From: Guadua angustifolia
Taxonomy: Eukaryota; Streptophyta; Magnoliopsida; Poales; Poaceae
Assembly (NCBI GenBank): GCA_036346375.1
Contig: CM070512.1
Location: 44,934,466-44,998,465 of the forward strand
Length of the DNA stretch: 64,000 bases
Direction of reading: 5' to 3'
The notes beneath the pieces are model-generated. The model worked only from the letters and a program-made list of their open reading frames with translations, was not told where the DNA came from and made no database searches. Position 1 is the stretch's first letter. Each line of letters begins with the position of its first letter. Below are positions 23,216 to 33,259 of this stretch, piece after piece. Both the position numbers and the translations under genes were made by a program.

Positions 23216-23450
23216 AGGTTGTTCGCGTGGTCGCCCAAGTACCTACTGGTCGCCCAAGTGCCCAACCTGCTCGCCCAAGTGTCCTACTGGTCGCCCAGGT
23301 ACCCAAACTGGTCGCCCAAGTGTTCTACTGCTCGCCCAAGTGTCCTACTGGTCGCCGAGGTGCCCAAACTGGTCGCCCAAGTGTTCTACTGGTCACCCAA
23401 GTGCTCTACTGGTCGTCCAGACTACTATACTGGTCTCCCAACTGCATAAA
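23212..23450. repeat. Minisatellite of about 20 bp (tcgcccaagtg), about 12 copies
   Basis: Units such as tactggtcgcccaagtgtcc repeat with small variation (ctcgcccaagtg, gtcgcccaggta, gtcacccaagtg). All three plus-strand frames stay open through it, giving spurious Pro/Ser/Trp-rich ORFs that are not genes. Confidence 0.85.
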
Positions 23451-23522
23451 CTGATTTCCAAGTAATTTGAGTTTGAATTGGGGTGTTTCAAAAAGTTTAA
23501 GAATAAGATTTTAGCTTCCGCG

Positions 23523-23546
23523 CAATCATTCACCCCCCTCTGATTG
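23523..23546 (+). promoter_or_regulatory. Predicted U5-end hairpin, host Copia LTR
   Basis: The stem is caatca / tgattg around the 12-base loop ttcacccccctc, 18 bases before the LTR end. The loop matches that of the nested element and of the solo LTR at 50668, but the stem is different and still perfectly paired. Confidence 0.65.
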
Positions 23547-23564
23547 ATGCCATCCGATCCTACA

Positions 23565-23910
23565 ATGGGGGTCACGAATGAGGCAGTCTGTAGTAGTGGT
23601 GGCTGCAGGACTTACAAAACACGCATCATGCAGGTACGAGATTATCTCCAGGGTGTACACGGCCCCGGTCTGTACACCACCCCGGTTTTCTTAAGTGGCA
23701 TGCAAATCCCCACAGTTAAATAATCGAGGAAATCGCATACCCATAGGCTAAACTGATTTGTTAAACGCCGGGTGGGTGGTGGGATTTGAGCAGGTGCTGG
23801 TAATCATGGATAAATATGTACTATATATTCGTCTAAGTTTATTGGATATATTTTCTCTCGATGTATATACTAAAAAATATTAAAAATAACTAGACTACCC
23901 TTAATTATTA
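23565..23910. other. Flanking DNA without recognised genes
   Basis: Apart from ordinary intergenic sequence nothing was recognised. The start (atggg) would be the target duplication of the host Copia element, but the left partner is outside the window. Confidence 0.4.
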
Positions 23911-24166
23911 CTCCCTCCAGTCATAAATAATTATCGTTTTAGACATCAATACGGTCTCTAAAATATAGCTTTGACCACTAATTTTTATTATAATACATTT
24001 GAAAAACCTAATTAAATTATAATATTATAAAGTACTTTTCAAGACAAATCTACGCATATAATTTTCATGTATCAAATTTAAATATTTAAAAAATATTAAC
24101 GGTCAAAGTTTTGAAAATTTGACTACGCATATATCCAAAACAATAACTATTTGTGACCGGAGAGAA
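23911..24166. mobile_element. Stowaway-type MITE (Tc1/mariner)
   Basis: The left end ctccctccagtcataaat is matched by the inverted right end attctctccggtcacaaa. The arms continue with ttatcgttttag / ttattgttttgg. TA dinucleotides flank both ends (23909-23910 and 24167-24168), the Tc1/mariner target duplication. It has no coding capacity. Confidence 0.85.
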
Positions 24167-24179
24167 TATCTCTAAGCAC

Positions 24180-24770
24180 TATTTTGGTGATGAGTGATAA
24201 ATTTGTCATACTGGCATCATTTCTACCACTATATTAGGAGCAATTGGTGGTGAATATTCTTGTTAGAAAAGACATTCTCAACTTCAATGAGGCAGTTGTA
24301 TATCTATTGGAGACAGAGTCCTTAAAAAACATCAAAGTGATCAAGCATTGGCTGCAATAGGTTTTGCAAGCAAAAACAAGAGTTATTGGAAGATGAATAA
24401 TAAAAGCAAAGGCACACGTGTATACTATCTATATGGCGAGAAAGGTCATGTGATAAAGAATTGTCCGATATTGAAGCAAATATAAGGTGCACGCTCAATG
24501 ACAGTAGCAAAAGATGATTCAGATGTATATATCATCAGTCAATGAGGTATTTCTCGTGGATGGATATTAGGTTGTACTCACTATACAACACTCACATTGC
24601 AAGTGGTACTAAAATTATAGTCTCAAGCCAATCTGATAAGATTACGAGTTTTGGTACCACGCAACCTATTAGAGTGCTACGCTTACTAGCAAAGCGTATT
24701 GGTACTTCTAGGTACGCACATTTGAAAGTATGTATACAGATGAGCACCCAAAGTTGGCATCAATAGTCAT
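24180..24770 (+). pseudogene. Decayed Copia gag/protease fragment
   Basis: Plus-strand remnants read like a Copia gag (LVVNILVRKDILNFNEAVVYLL near 24245-24310) and then a zinc-knuckle remainder (GEKGHVIKNCP, near 24435-24465) in which the first two Cys are lost. A protease start (WILGCTHY) follows near 24560. Stops and frameshifts are frequent. It is a separate, older fragment than the 6641-23564 element. Confidence 0.65.
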
Positions 24771-24779
24771 GGACATGCC

Positions 24780-24963
24780 CAGGGAGACGAATGTGTGCTT
24801 CATTGGATAGCAACCATCTCCAGTGGATTACTGAAAGCAAATTTCAACGCTCCGTTCTGGAGCATGGCTCTCGCAAGCATCAGAGAATTCAAGGAGAATA
24901 ATCTCTTACTGTATGGTGCAAATCGTGATTTTGCTGGTGCTTGGTTTACCCTAAATTTTTAAG
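24780..24963 (+). other. Open frame of unknown origin, possible exon
   Basis: A 60-codon open frame (includes APFWSMALASIREFKENN) ends in a TAA at about 24963. It has coding-like composition but no family I recognise. It could be the first of several broken exons of a host gene or a transposon remnant. Confidence 0.25.
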
Positions 24964-25095
24964 GGTTAGATTTGAAAATTACTTAGAGATTTGATGGTTT
25001 GATTTATGCTCACCTCATAGATTCCATTCTGTATTGGTTGTACCAGTAATTAAGTTGAGTGGTACTAAAAATGAAGCGAAAGCAGCGTGGCCTGC

Positions 25096-25958
25096 TGTTG
25101 GTGCTAAAAAGTGTTGGTTTTAGCGCCAACTCTGCCGATTCCCGGAATCGGACTTTTGCGTGTAGGATCGGGTTTGCAGGCGTACAACCGATTTGACCTC
25201 TAAATGTCGGCAAGGTGGACGTCTGACAAAAGCCAATCAGACTCAAAACCACCGGCCAATCTATTGATGAAGATAGCCGATGGTGCAGGTAGACGATCTA
25301 TCAACTACACAACCGGTCGCGCAATCAATAGATCGGGATAAATAGGCTATCGGCTTAACGAGACGTTAAGCCGATAGAACGAGGGGTGGAACCTAACTCC
25401 TCCGGCAGACGGTGATGCGCAGCAATACCGCCGAGAGATAGTATTCCGATGCCGACGGCGAGAAGATCAAACTGAACCGAGGCAGTTCTCTCTGGCGGGG
25501 TGTACCTTGAAAGCCCATGCGAGCGGGTCGATCGGATTCGCGATACGAAGACTACAGCTTAAGAAACGATAAAAGTAGAGATAGACTAAATACTAGATTA
25601 ATTGATTGGTTGGGGGCCCTTTACATGATGCACCATGGCACCTATTTATACTAATTTCTAACCTAGACCGACTAGAACACGAGTTCGTACTAGATACAGA
25701 CTTGATCAGATATATTCCTATTACAACCTATGCTAAACCGATTTGAACTCTTCTTTCCATACTTAGTCCTATCACACTAAGGAAAACTTGCTAAATAAGT
25801 AAACAAGCCTAATCTAGATACAAGCCCGAGTTCTTTTTCCTATTCGACGCGCCTTCGTAGATACTGACTCGAACAATCTAGATTTACTTTTTTCCAATTT
25901 CGTCACTAATCCATTAACAGAATAATCGGCTAAACCGGGCCATTTTTGGGTGTCAACA
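25096..25958 (-). repeat. Left LTR (3' LTR), 863 bp
   Basis: Near-identical to 28179-29040. A purine-rich stretch (aggggggcata on the minus strand, 25959-25969) lies directly inside it and is the likely polypurine tract. The LTR contains the inverted repeat taagccgata… / tatcggctta around 25350-25380. Confidence 0.9.
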
Positions 25959-26025
25959 TATGCCCCCCTGGGTTTTGCGACATGAGAATCATGTTGCAAA
26001 AATCATATGGGCTTTTGTCCATCTG

Positions 26026-28119
26026 CTATGGACTCACTTCTCCTTCTTGGTGTTCCTTGTCGATTTCACGCTTCTTTCGGGTCTCCAATCTTTGCAACCT
26101 TCTCTTCTGAGACTTTGTTAGACCCGTAGGACACCAGCGAGGATTGGGCTCTATCAACTTACTTTTACTTATCAATGTACGCGGTCTGTCATTAGCCGAT
26201 GTGACCTTCACTTTGCACCATTTGCCGATTTCTGGTTGTCCTTCGGCATTTGCAGTTACTGCAGTTGGCTCATACTTGGCCTTTATTTGCTTCCGGCCAA
26301 CTAATACTTTCAAGTATGGCATTTCCTCAAGCTCTGTATGAGTGTCGCTTTCATTGCTGCCCCCCGAGGAACCGATTGTATCAATATGATGAGAATTCGT
26401 TGTCAAAGTCGGCTTATCTTCAGAGCTTGATTCTGAAGTTTGCTTGCAGCTCTCTTGCTTCCTAGCATTGGCTTGTCGATTAGCTTCACGCCGTTGCTGA
26501 TTCTTCGCACGTTGTAGCCGACGCTTCTGTGTTTTGCTTAATCTAGCTGGGCACCATTGTGGTTTGGCTTCTGTTGGCCTTCTATTTGCTTTCTCCACAT
26601 CACGAGTGCATCATCTTTCAGTGATTCTACCCTTTGATATGCACATCGGCTTTTTAGAGCTTATATTAGCCGATGTATTGCGAGCACCCTGACGAGGATG
26701 GAGATGAGACATCGGACAATCATAAGCCATTGGAAGCCTTAGATGTCGCTCCCAGCAAAACTGGAAAAAAAGACACTCCCAATGAGCCCTTTCTTCATCC
26801 ACATGTCGGCTCTTCATGTGTGATTATTTATGTCTTCTAGTATGCCGAACATATGACTCCCCTTTATCAATCAGCTTGGAAGCCGATTGCTTAACTATTC
26901 CAAAGCTTCCTGACTTCGGCGTGCTAGCCGATTCCTCTTTCTTCCCGATGCTATCAGTTTTGTGAAGTGAAGTACCGATGGTAACCTGTGCAGGTGTCGA
27001 TGGAAGATCACCGTAAGAGGTTTCAACATCTGCATCCTCGCCATCAGTATCTGAGCTATCAACATGAAACGCCTCCTCGCTCTGGCAATCGTAAAATATG
27101 TCTTCATCGGAATCGGCTTCTTTATGATTGTGTAGTATGGCATCATAGCAACGATCTCTGCCTTCTTTGATTTCTTCAACCGACTGTTGGCTAATGCCGA
27201 CATCGGCTTTTGTAGTTAGAGAATCCAATCGGCGCTGATCAAGATCACTAATTCCAATCTGCTCCCCGAGTAATCATCTTGCTTGCCAGACGCATCATCT
27301 TGCCCCCCGAGGATACTACCTTCCTTAATCGGCTTGGCCGATACAGGAATCATCATTGGCTTAACTCCACTTTGAGCTGTAGCTGATGAAAAAATTAATA
27401 ATGCAGATGATTGTAGATGATACATCCAAACCTTCATGATCTGGGCAGCCGGTATCTCAAAGATCCTTTCTTGCCGATTGATAGAATAGGTCATCGCTGA
27501 CACCAGTTTCATAGATGAATCTAACAATGATGGGTCCGTCGGCCTTTTGGCCGATACTTGCCCTTTGCCGCATGATTCATCCACTTGCCCCCCGAGTGCT
27601 TGAGGGTTTTGATCGGCCAAATTTATCAAGTCAGATTGCAATGTAAAATCCCGATCATTATCGTACCTTTCTGGAGTTAATCCTGGTTCTTTTGTAGTTT
27701 TTTGTCTCCGGAAGTATGCTTCTAGATCCCTTTGTAATACCTCCTCGACTTTCTGGAATATATCCTTCAACTGATCTTCAATTGGAATATGATCTTGAGG
27801 CTCACAACCTTGCCAACCTTGCCTTGTTGATACGATTGGTGGCACAGACGTAAGAGTCGCCTTTGGGCACAGATCTCTATGATTCAACAAATGATGATTG
27901 TAGATTTGCCCTTGCATGCTTTGGTATGTATTTATCGGCTGAGGAATTAGCCTGAAGTCCATAATATTGCTGATTTTGATCATAGAGACTAGCCCTAGAT
28001 TGATTTTGATGTATATGGCCGTATTGATTTTGATAATTCATAGTGATCAGCCCTGGGTAGGCTTGATGCCCGTAGATCGCTGCAGGCTGCATGGGCACAT
28101 GATAGATAGATTGATTCAT
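26026..28119 (-). pseudogene. Broken Gag-like coding region of the 25096-29040 element
   Basis: Four overlapping minus-strand frames (28119-27877, 27983-27216, 27228-26824, 26598-26026) are joined by frameshifts. The first is rich in Gln, Tyr and Asn. The second has a charged central part (KDIFQKVEEVLQRDLEAYF). The last, 190 residues, holds a basic motif twice: PQWCPARLSKTQKRRLQR at residues 13-30 and PRWCPTGLTKSQKRRLQR at 153-170. Motifs of this WCP..L.K.QKRR type occur in grass Ty3/Gypsy polyproteins as I recall them. No protease or polymerase domain was found, so the element could not move alone. Confidence 0.6.
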
Positions 28120-28156
28120 ACTGAAAAATAACAGACCTTACTGGGTTTGATCTCAC

Positions 28157-28175
28157 GGTTCCACTGGGCATGCCA
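28157..28175 (-). promoter_or_regulatory. Candidate primer binding site
   Basis: On the minus strand tggcatgcccagtggaacc starts three bases inside the 5' LTR. A tRNA whose 3' end is ggttccactgggcatgcca would pair with it, and the CCA end fits. I could not name the tRNA with confidence. Confidence 0.5.
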
Positions 28176-28178
28176 ATC

Positions 28179-29040
28179 TGTTGGCGCTAAAAAGTGTCGG
28201 TTTCAGCGCCAACTCTGCCGATTCCCGGAATCGGGCTTTTGCATGTAGGATCGGGTTTGCACGGGCATGCCAGCCGATTTGACCCTCGTAATTGGTAAGG
28301 TGGACGTACAACAAGCCGACCGTACTCAAAACCACCGGCCAATCTATTGATGAAGATAGCCGATGGTGCAGGTAGACGATCTATCAACTACACAACCGGT
28401 CGCGCAATCAATAGATCGGGATAAATAGGCTATCGGCTTAACGAGACGTTAAGCCGATAGAACGAGGGGTGAAACCTAACTCCTCCGGCAGACGGCGATG
28501 CGCAGCAATACCGCCGAGAGATAGTATTCCGATGCTGACGGCGAGAAGATCAAACTGAACCGAGGCAGTTCTCTCCGGCGGGGTGTACCTTGAAAGCCGA
28601 TGCGAGCGGGTCGATCGGATTCGCGATACGAAGACTACAGCCTAAGAAATGATAAAAGTAGAGATAGACTGAATAGTAGATTGATTGATTGGTTGGAGGC
28701 CCTTTACATGATGCACCATGGCACCTATTTATAGTAATTTCTAACCTAGACCAACTAGAACACGAGTTCGTACTAGATACAGACTTGATCAGATATATTC
28801 CTATTACAACCTATGCTAAACCGATTTGAACTCTTCTTTCCATACGTAGTCCTACCACACTAAGGAAAACTTGCTAAATAAGTAAACAAGCCTAATCTAG
28901 ATACAAGCCCGAGTCCTTTTTCCAATTCGACGCGCCTTCGTAGATACTGACTCGAACAATCTAGATTTCCTTTTTCCAATTTCGTCACTAATCCGATTAA
29001 CAGAATATCGGCTAAACCGGGCCATTTTTGGGTGTCAACA
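28179..29040 (-). repeat. Right LTR (5' LTR), 862 bp
   Basis: Starts tgttggcgctaaaaag and ends gggtgtcaaca, followed by cctgc. It carries the minus-strand TATA box at 28726-28733, placing R plus U5 at about 500 bp. Confidence 0.9.
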
Positions 29041-29148
29041 CCTGCATATTATATCTGCAAACCCAATAAGCTGCAGTTGACTTCCAACTATTCATTACTT
29101 GTTGGAACACGAGGCATAGTGAAAGACAAGGCCAAATATCAGCACCAG
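29041..29148 (+). other. Possible host exon cut by the retrotransposon
   Basis: An open frame runs from about 25070 to the insertion point at 25095 and continues at 29046 once one cctgc copy is dropped. It reads AAWPAYYICKPNKL and QLTSNYSLLVGTRGIVKDKA, then ends ...CAG before gtgagt, a good splice donor (29149). No family was recognised. The coding sense could be chance. Confidence 0.3.
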
Positions 29149-29205
29149 GTGAGTCACTCTTTTGCCCTGTCTGGATTCAATCTTGCAAAGCGTCTTTTTG
29201 TCTAG

Positions 29206-30062
29206 TGGCAGTTGTCAGACTGCGAAAGAGCTGCAGCAAATTATTGGAGGCCTAGAAACTAGGGGTGAAACCGGGTCGAATACGGGCGGATATTGCTCGT
29301 CCCGTATCCTAACCCATATTTTTTTCGGGATTTGGAGTCGGATACGGATGTCCCGGATATGGATACGAATTCGGATTATTTGGGATTCGGATACGGAGCG
29401 GATACCTGACGGATTCGGGTCGGAATCGGACATCATAATCGGATAGTAGTATAGTACATAATTATGTACGTAAAAGAACGAATGAAGTATTAACCTTACA
29501 ACATTAGCTTCAAGTCATAATTATTTCAACGTAGGATAGTAGTATAGTTAGAAGTGCAATTTAGTGACTCAACTAATTCCAGTAATTTGAATAGAAAAGA
29601 AGTTTATCAAATAAGTTGAACAAATCAATTTAGGTAAAAGCATTATGTCATCACTCTATTTGTTTGTTGATAGATTTGTTGAAGTTCACACTTAATAGCA
29701 AAGTAGTGTTTTTTAGTGCCAGTATCAAACAACTATTCTATCTATCCAATAATGAACCAAATTAATGGAAGAATAACTGATTTTATCCGAATATCGGGTT
29801 GGATATTTACCGGATATCGGGTCGGATATTGCTCTTCCCATATCCTAACCCATATTACATGAGATTTTTCGGATACGGATCGGATATTGCTCTTCCCATA
29901 TCCTAACCCATATTACATCGGATTTTCCGGATACGGATACGGATAAGATCGGTACGGATTTTAAACGGATTCGGGATCGGATCAGACGGATATTTCCTGT
30001 CCTGTTTCACCCCTACTAGAAACCACCATCCGAGATGTGAATGAGTTCCTACGAACGAATAA
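29206..30062 (+). other. Possible second exon, interrupted by a hAT MITE
   Basis: After a candidate acceptor (tctag, 29201-29205) one frame reads CQTAKELQQIIGGLE. If the 29260-30015 insertion and one 8-bp target copy are left out, it continues as TTIRDVNEFLRTNK up to about 30062. The continuity of the frame across the insertion is suggestive. No family is recognised, and downstream sequence resembles a repeat near 59230. Confidence 0.28.
29260..30015. mobile_element. hAT-type non-autonomous element, 756 bp
   Basis: Terminal inverted repeats taggggtgaaac / gtttcaccccta are flanked by the perfect 8-bp duplication ctagaaac (29252-29259 and 30016-30023). The interior is full of ggatacgg / cggatatcggg words and has no coding sequence. 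The 8-bp target and the TAGGG end are typical of hAT elements. Confidence 0.92.
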
Positions 30063-30065
30063 AAT

Positions 30066-30618
30066 TTATTTATTTTTTCTAATATTTGTGTTCACAGTCT
30101 TAGCTTCATATATATCCGTCTCCTTTCATCTCCTCGTAAGTTTCAACAGTCAAATTGGTTGCATGACAAGTCCCTTAAATGGTAAAAGTCTATGTACTCT
30201 CTCCGTTCAAAAATATAAAGCGTATTTTAACTTTACATGAGGATTAAGATTAGAGTGAAATTAAGAAAGGTACGAGTAAAAATGACCTAGAGAGAGAATG
30301 AAGGTATGTGTTTTATGATAGTTTGACTTTAGATACGTGCTTAATTGTATGGGACATGCGATGCTGATGGCTAAGACTAATGTGGTAGGCTATATAACTC
30401 AGCCGAGCAAACCAAACAATAGCATGTTTGGTTTTAGCAAACGAGCTCCACACATTTAATCCCCTTTTCCAAACGAAATATCATGTTTTAGGCCAAGTAT
30501 GACACTATGATCACCATGAATAGAATTATATCAGAATTACCTCACATATTCACTGCTACCAAAACTCAAGTAATCATAATTATATTACATCATCCCGACC
30601 AAATTTGCACGAATTATA
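30066..30618. other. Intergenic sequence downstream of the CHUP1-like gene
   Basis: The only recognisable item is a lone Stowaway-like end (tactctctccgttcaaaaat, near 30194) without an inverted partner, probably a truncated MITE. The 3' untranslated part of the CHUP1-like gene should lie here. Confidence 0.4.
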
Positions 30619-32013
30619 TCAGACTACTCGACCCGTCAGTCCTGCTCGGCTCTTGCTTTTTCCTCTGGCCCAGCCTCTCAGCTTATGGAGCAATCTGGGC
30701 CGTCCGATGCACCAGCTGCCACCAGCCGCGCTGCAGCCCGCGAAACCAATGCACGACTCCGCCGCGCTGCGCATCTCCGACGACGCCTCGCAGAGCTCCA
30801 CCTCGTTGCTCGATGCCACCGCCGCCGCCATCTTCTCCCCCTTCTTCTGCTCCGGCGGGTACCGCCGTGCTTCGTTGCCGTTGTCATCGCCGACCAATGT
30901 GCTGCCCTCGCCGTCGCAGGTTAGCAGGCCATTCTGCGGCCACGCCGTGATCCAGCCGAGGTAGATCATCCCCTCCATGTCCGTGGCCCACCGGTCCCGG
31001 AGTGCCTCCAGCCCCTCCAGGAGGTCCTTGCTGCTCGACAGCTTTCTCATGCTTCTCTCTACAATGACCTCCACATTCTGCAGACAAGGGAATTCTTGTG
31101 GTGTTCAGTGTTCATAAAATGTCGTTTAGAACAAAGTGCTAACAAAATGCAAATGACAAGAAAGATGAAATGGAGAAGATGATCTGTTACTTGTTACCTC
31201 ACTGTGTGTTCCTTTCTCCTCCTGCAGCTGCAAAGTCAGTTGCTTCATCTCTTCCATGTGTTGATCGAAGCCTTCGCACCTTCTTGCCATCTCTGCTTCC
31301 TTGGCGTCAAGAGCCAGGATTCTCTCGTCAATGGCATCGAATTCTTGCTTGCTTTTCTTCGAGATCTTCTTGAACTCGTTCTTCAGTGCGTTGACCTTAG
31401 CTCGCATCGCAGCAAACTCTTCAGCAGCTGTGCGGATTTCTTCAAGCCGCTGGTTCTGAGACTCCAGCAGCTCCAGCTTCATCCCCAAGCACAATATCTG
31501 CATCTTCTGGTACGTTGACTCCTGCTCCTTCATGTCACAGTAGTCATGGAACTGCGACTCAATGCTAGAAGCTCGCTCTTCAAGGGCAGACACCATGCGC
31601 TTGAGGCTCTCAATCTCTTCGACCATTTTCTGACCATCCTGCACTTTATTCACTGCAATTTCTGATGGATTCTCAGTGGCATGTGCTGACATGATCTTTT
31701 CGGCACGAGAAGCCTGCCTTGTACTACGTTCACTGCTGAGAAGTCTACCTGTGCTGCAGGGGATCTCTGCTTGCGCCAATTCTCTCGATGTGCAATTCAG
31801 AGAGTCCATGTCTTCTTCCTCTCCTCCGCGGGATGAACTTGAACAGTATGGTGGATCCAACTGGACTGAACTATCAGATGGGTCTACGTCGCTGTGCCTA
31901 ATTGCCCTATTTGTTATGAGGTCGCAGATAAAAGAACCAGCCACGGGAAAAGCTAATGGAGTGATTATCTTCAGAAGGAGATTCTTGATGTCCTCTGCCC
32001 TCTTACTTTCCAT
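30619..32013 (-). CDS. CHUP1-like coiled-coil protein, two exons, 424 residues
   Basis: Exon 1 is 32013-31198 (272 codons) and exon 2 is 31077-30619. The 119-bp intron has GT at 31197 and AG at 31078, and both junctions are in phase 0. Residues 12-33 are hydrophobic (LLLKIITPLAFPVAGSFICDLI), a probable membrane anchor. An acidic patch is near residue 65. A long coiled coil covers about 125-270 (…VSALEERASSIESQF… , …AKVNALKNEFKKISKKSK). The C-terminal part has DRWATDMEGMIYLGW, close to the D-x-E-x-x-Y-L-x-W signature of CHUP1/IPGA1-type proteins, but the usual NACLRYEL continuation is replaced. CHUP1 itself places chloroplasts along actin; relatives include microtubule-linked proteins. The exact function here is not determined. 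It is intact and shows no transposon features. Confidence 0.75.
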
Positions 32014-33259
32014 TTAGAATATCCCATCATTCCTTTAGTTTAGCCTCCATAAACAAGCTATTTAGTACTATATCTAATGCCCCACAAGGTGTTCCTACCT
32101 TGCTTTGCCTTCAGGGCTAAACTATGCTAAGTTCCAACAGGTCTATAACACATTAACAGCTTTTTGTGCCAACATCTTTGATCAAGGTCACACAAAGTTT
32201 TGGTTCTTCCGCATAAGTTGACCTTCTGGACACAGTTGCCTCTGAGTTTTGAGACTAACAGCTGAAGTTTGTAATTACTTGTAATTCATCTTTGCCTTGC
32301 AAGGCAAAATTAGTATTGTTCTGTTTCTTGCTTAAGAGAAGAAAGCACAACCTTTGCGTGCACAAGATGCAAATGCTTCCCTCCTTGTTTAAACTTTAAA
32401 CACTGTCCTCCAGATCATCTCCTGGGCAAAATGGAACGTTCTCTAGTAGTCAAAGGTGTTACCTATAAATTATGGGAAAACTAAAAATGGTTGACATTGC
32501 CTAACTGTAGACAACCATAACAAACGAGGTACCTTTGATAAGATATGGTTATGGCTGATAATTGTGTGTAAGCAATAATAATAAAATAGGCCAAAAAGAA
32601 AAGGCATCCAGATTCGAGTAGATTAAGTCACCAGATAAAAGGCTTGCTACAGGGGTAAAATAAACCCCTTTTTTTTCTAGATGAATACGAATTCCTTTTC
32701 GACCCCCCCTCCTTTTTACACTCTATGTTGTATTGTTACTTCTGCTTTGGATAAATGCATGTATACATTCTTCTTTAGAACAAACACAGGCATTAAAATC
32801 ACCTATTGGAACCCCGGCAAGTGAACTAGATTGACCGGTGAAGACCGAAGAAGTTTGTTATTTCTTTTTATTCATATAAGGGGCGGATTAAGCAAGTCCT
32901 CTATGTTTTGTTGCCAAAAATTTCAAAAGACAACTGCAGAACTAGACGATGAAGCTGCAAGGGCATATCATTAATTCTTCCAAGTGATGAGAAAAAAAGG
33001 AGAGAGAGAATCTTCTAAAGGTTGTACCAGAAATTTTGAAATAGAAAATTGAATACATAATCTAGAAGAATTTGCTTATCTTCGACGGAACAAAGCAGAA
33101 AATTTTTTATATATTACAGTTAAGTTCAAATTCTTACATGATCATGCTCTTATTTATGCAACACCACCAATGAATTCAGATACATCTAGCTTTTTCTAAA
33201 GTAACGCTCTCCAGCATGTCCAAATATATATAGCATTTTCTGCAGAAGTCTATGCACAA
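32014..33259. other. Intergenic region between the two genes
   Basis: It should hold the CHUP1-like promoter (near 32014-32500) and the 3' untranslated region of the FKBP gene (below 33260). No coding sequence, repeat or clear TATA box was recognised. A pyrimidine run (cgaccccccctcc) is near 32700. Confidence 0.45.

Larger units (their letters stand above)
6641..23564 (+). mobile_element. Copia (Sirevirus-like) retrotransposon, 5'-truncated and split by a nested element
   Basis: Plus-strand Copia remnants run in order: gag zinc knuckle (6750), protease (7060), integrase (7620-8118, resuming 19488), C-terminal half of reverse transcriptase (about 19985-20290), and RNase H (20300-20868). These are followed by a 1-kb untranslated tail with four polypurine-like tracts and one LTR (21910-23564). 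The nested element occupies 8119-19482. The 5' LTR and most of gag are missing because the CACTA element abuts at 6637. Stops, frameshifts and a deletion of the N-terminal half of reverse transcriptase make it inactive. The repeated polypurine tracts and the LTR hairpin fit the Sirevirus lineage. Confidence 0.85.
21910..23564 (+). repeat. 3' LTR of the host Copia element, about 1,655 bp
   Basis: It starts tgtgagatcatgtg after the polypurine tract and ends ...gatcctaca. A plus-strand TATA box (tataaata, 22438-22445) and aataaa-like sequence at about 22520 are present. Its second half is largely tandem repeats (22664-23450). No partner LTR is in the window, so the end is inferred from the terminal CA and the hairpin spacing. 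Confidence 0.75.
25096..29040 (-). mobile_element. Non-autonomous LTR retrotransposon, Gypsy-type Gag remnants, 3,945 bp
   Basis: LTRs of about 860 bp (25096-25958 and 28179-29040) start tgttgg and end gtcaaca. They are flanked by the perfect 5-bp duplication cctgc (25091-25095 and 29041-29045). A TATA box (tataaata) lies on the minus strand in each LTR (25643-25650, 28726-28733). The candidate primer site and the polypurine tract also point to minus orientation. The 2.2-kb interior encodes only broken Gag-like frames; no reverse transcriptase was seen. LTR identity is high, with a short divergent patch at the outer ends. Confidence 0.9.

Noticed and set aside
23160..23465. Trp/Pro-rich ORFs in three frames
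   Set aside because: Produced by the 20-bp tandem repeat, whose period lacks stops; no gene.
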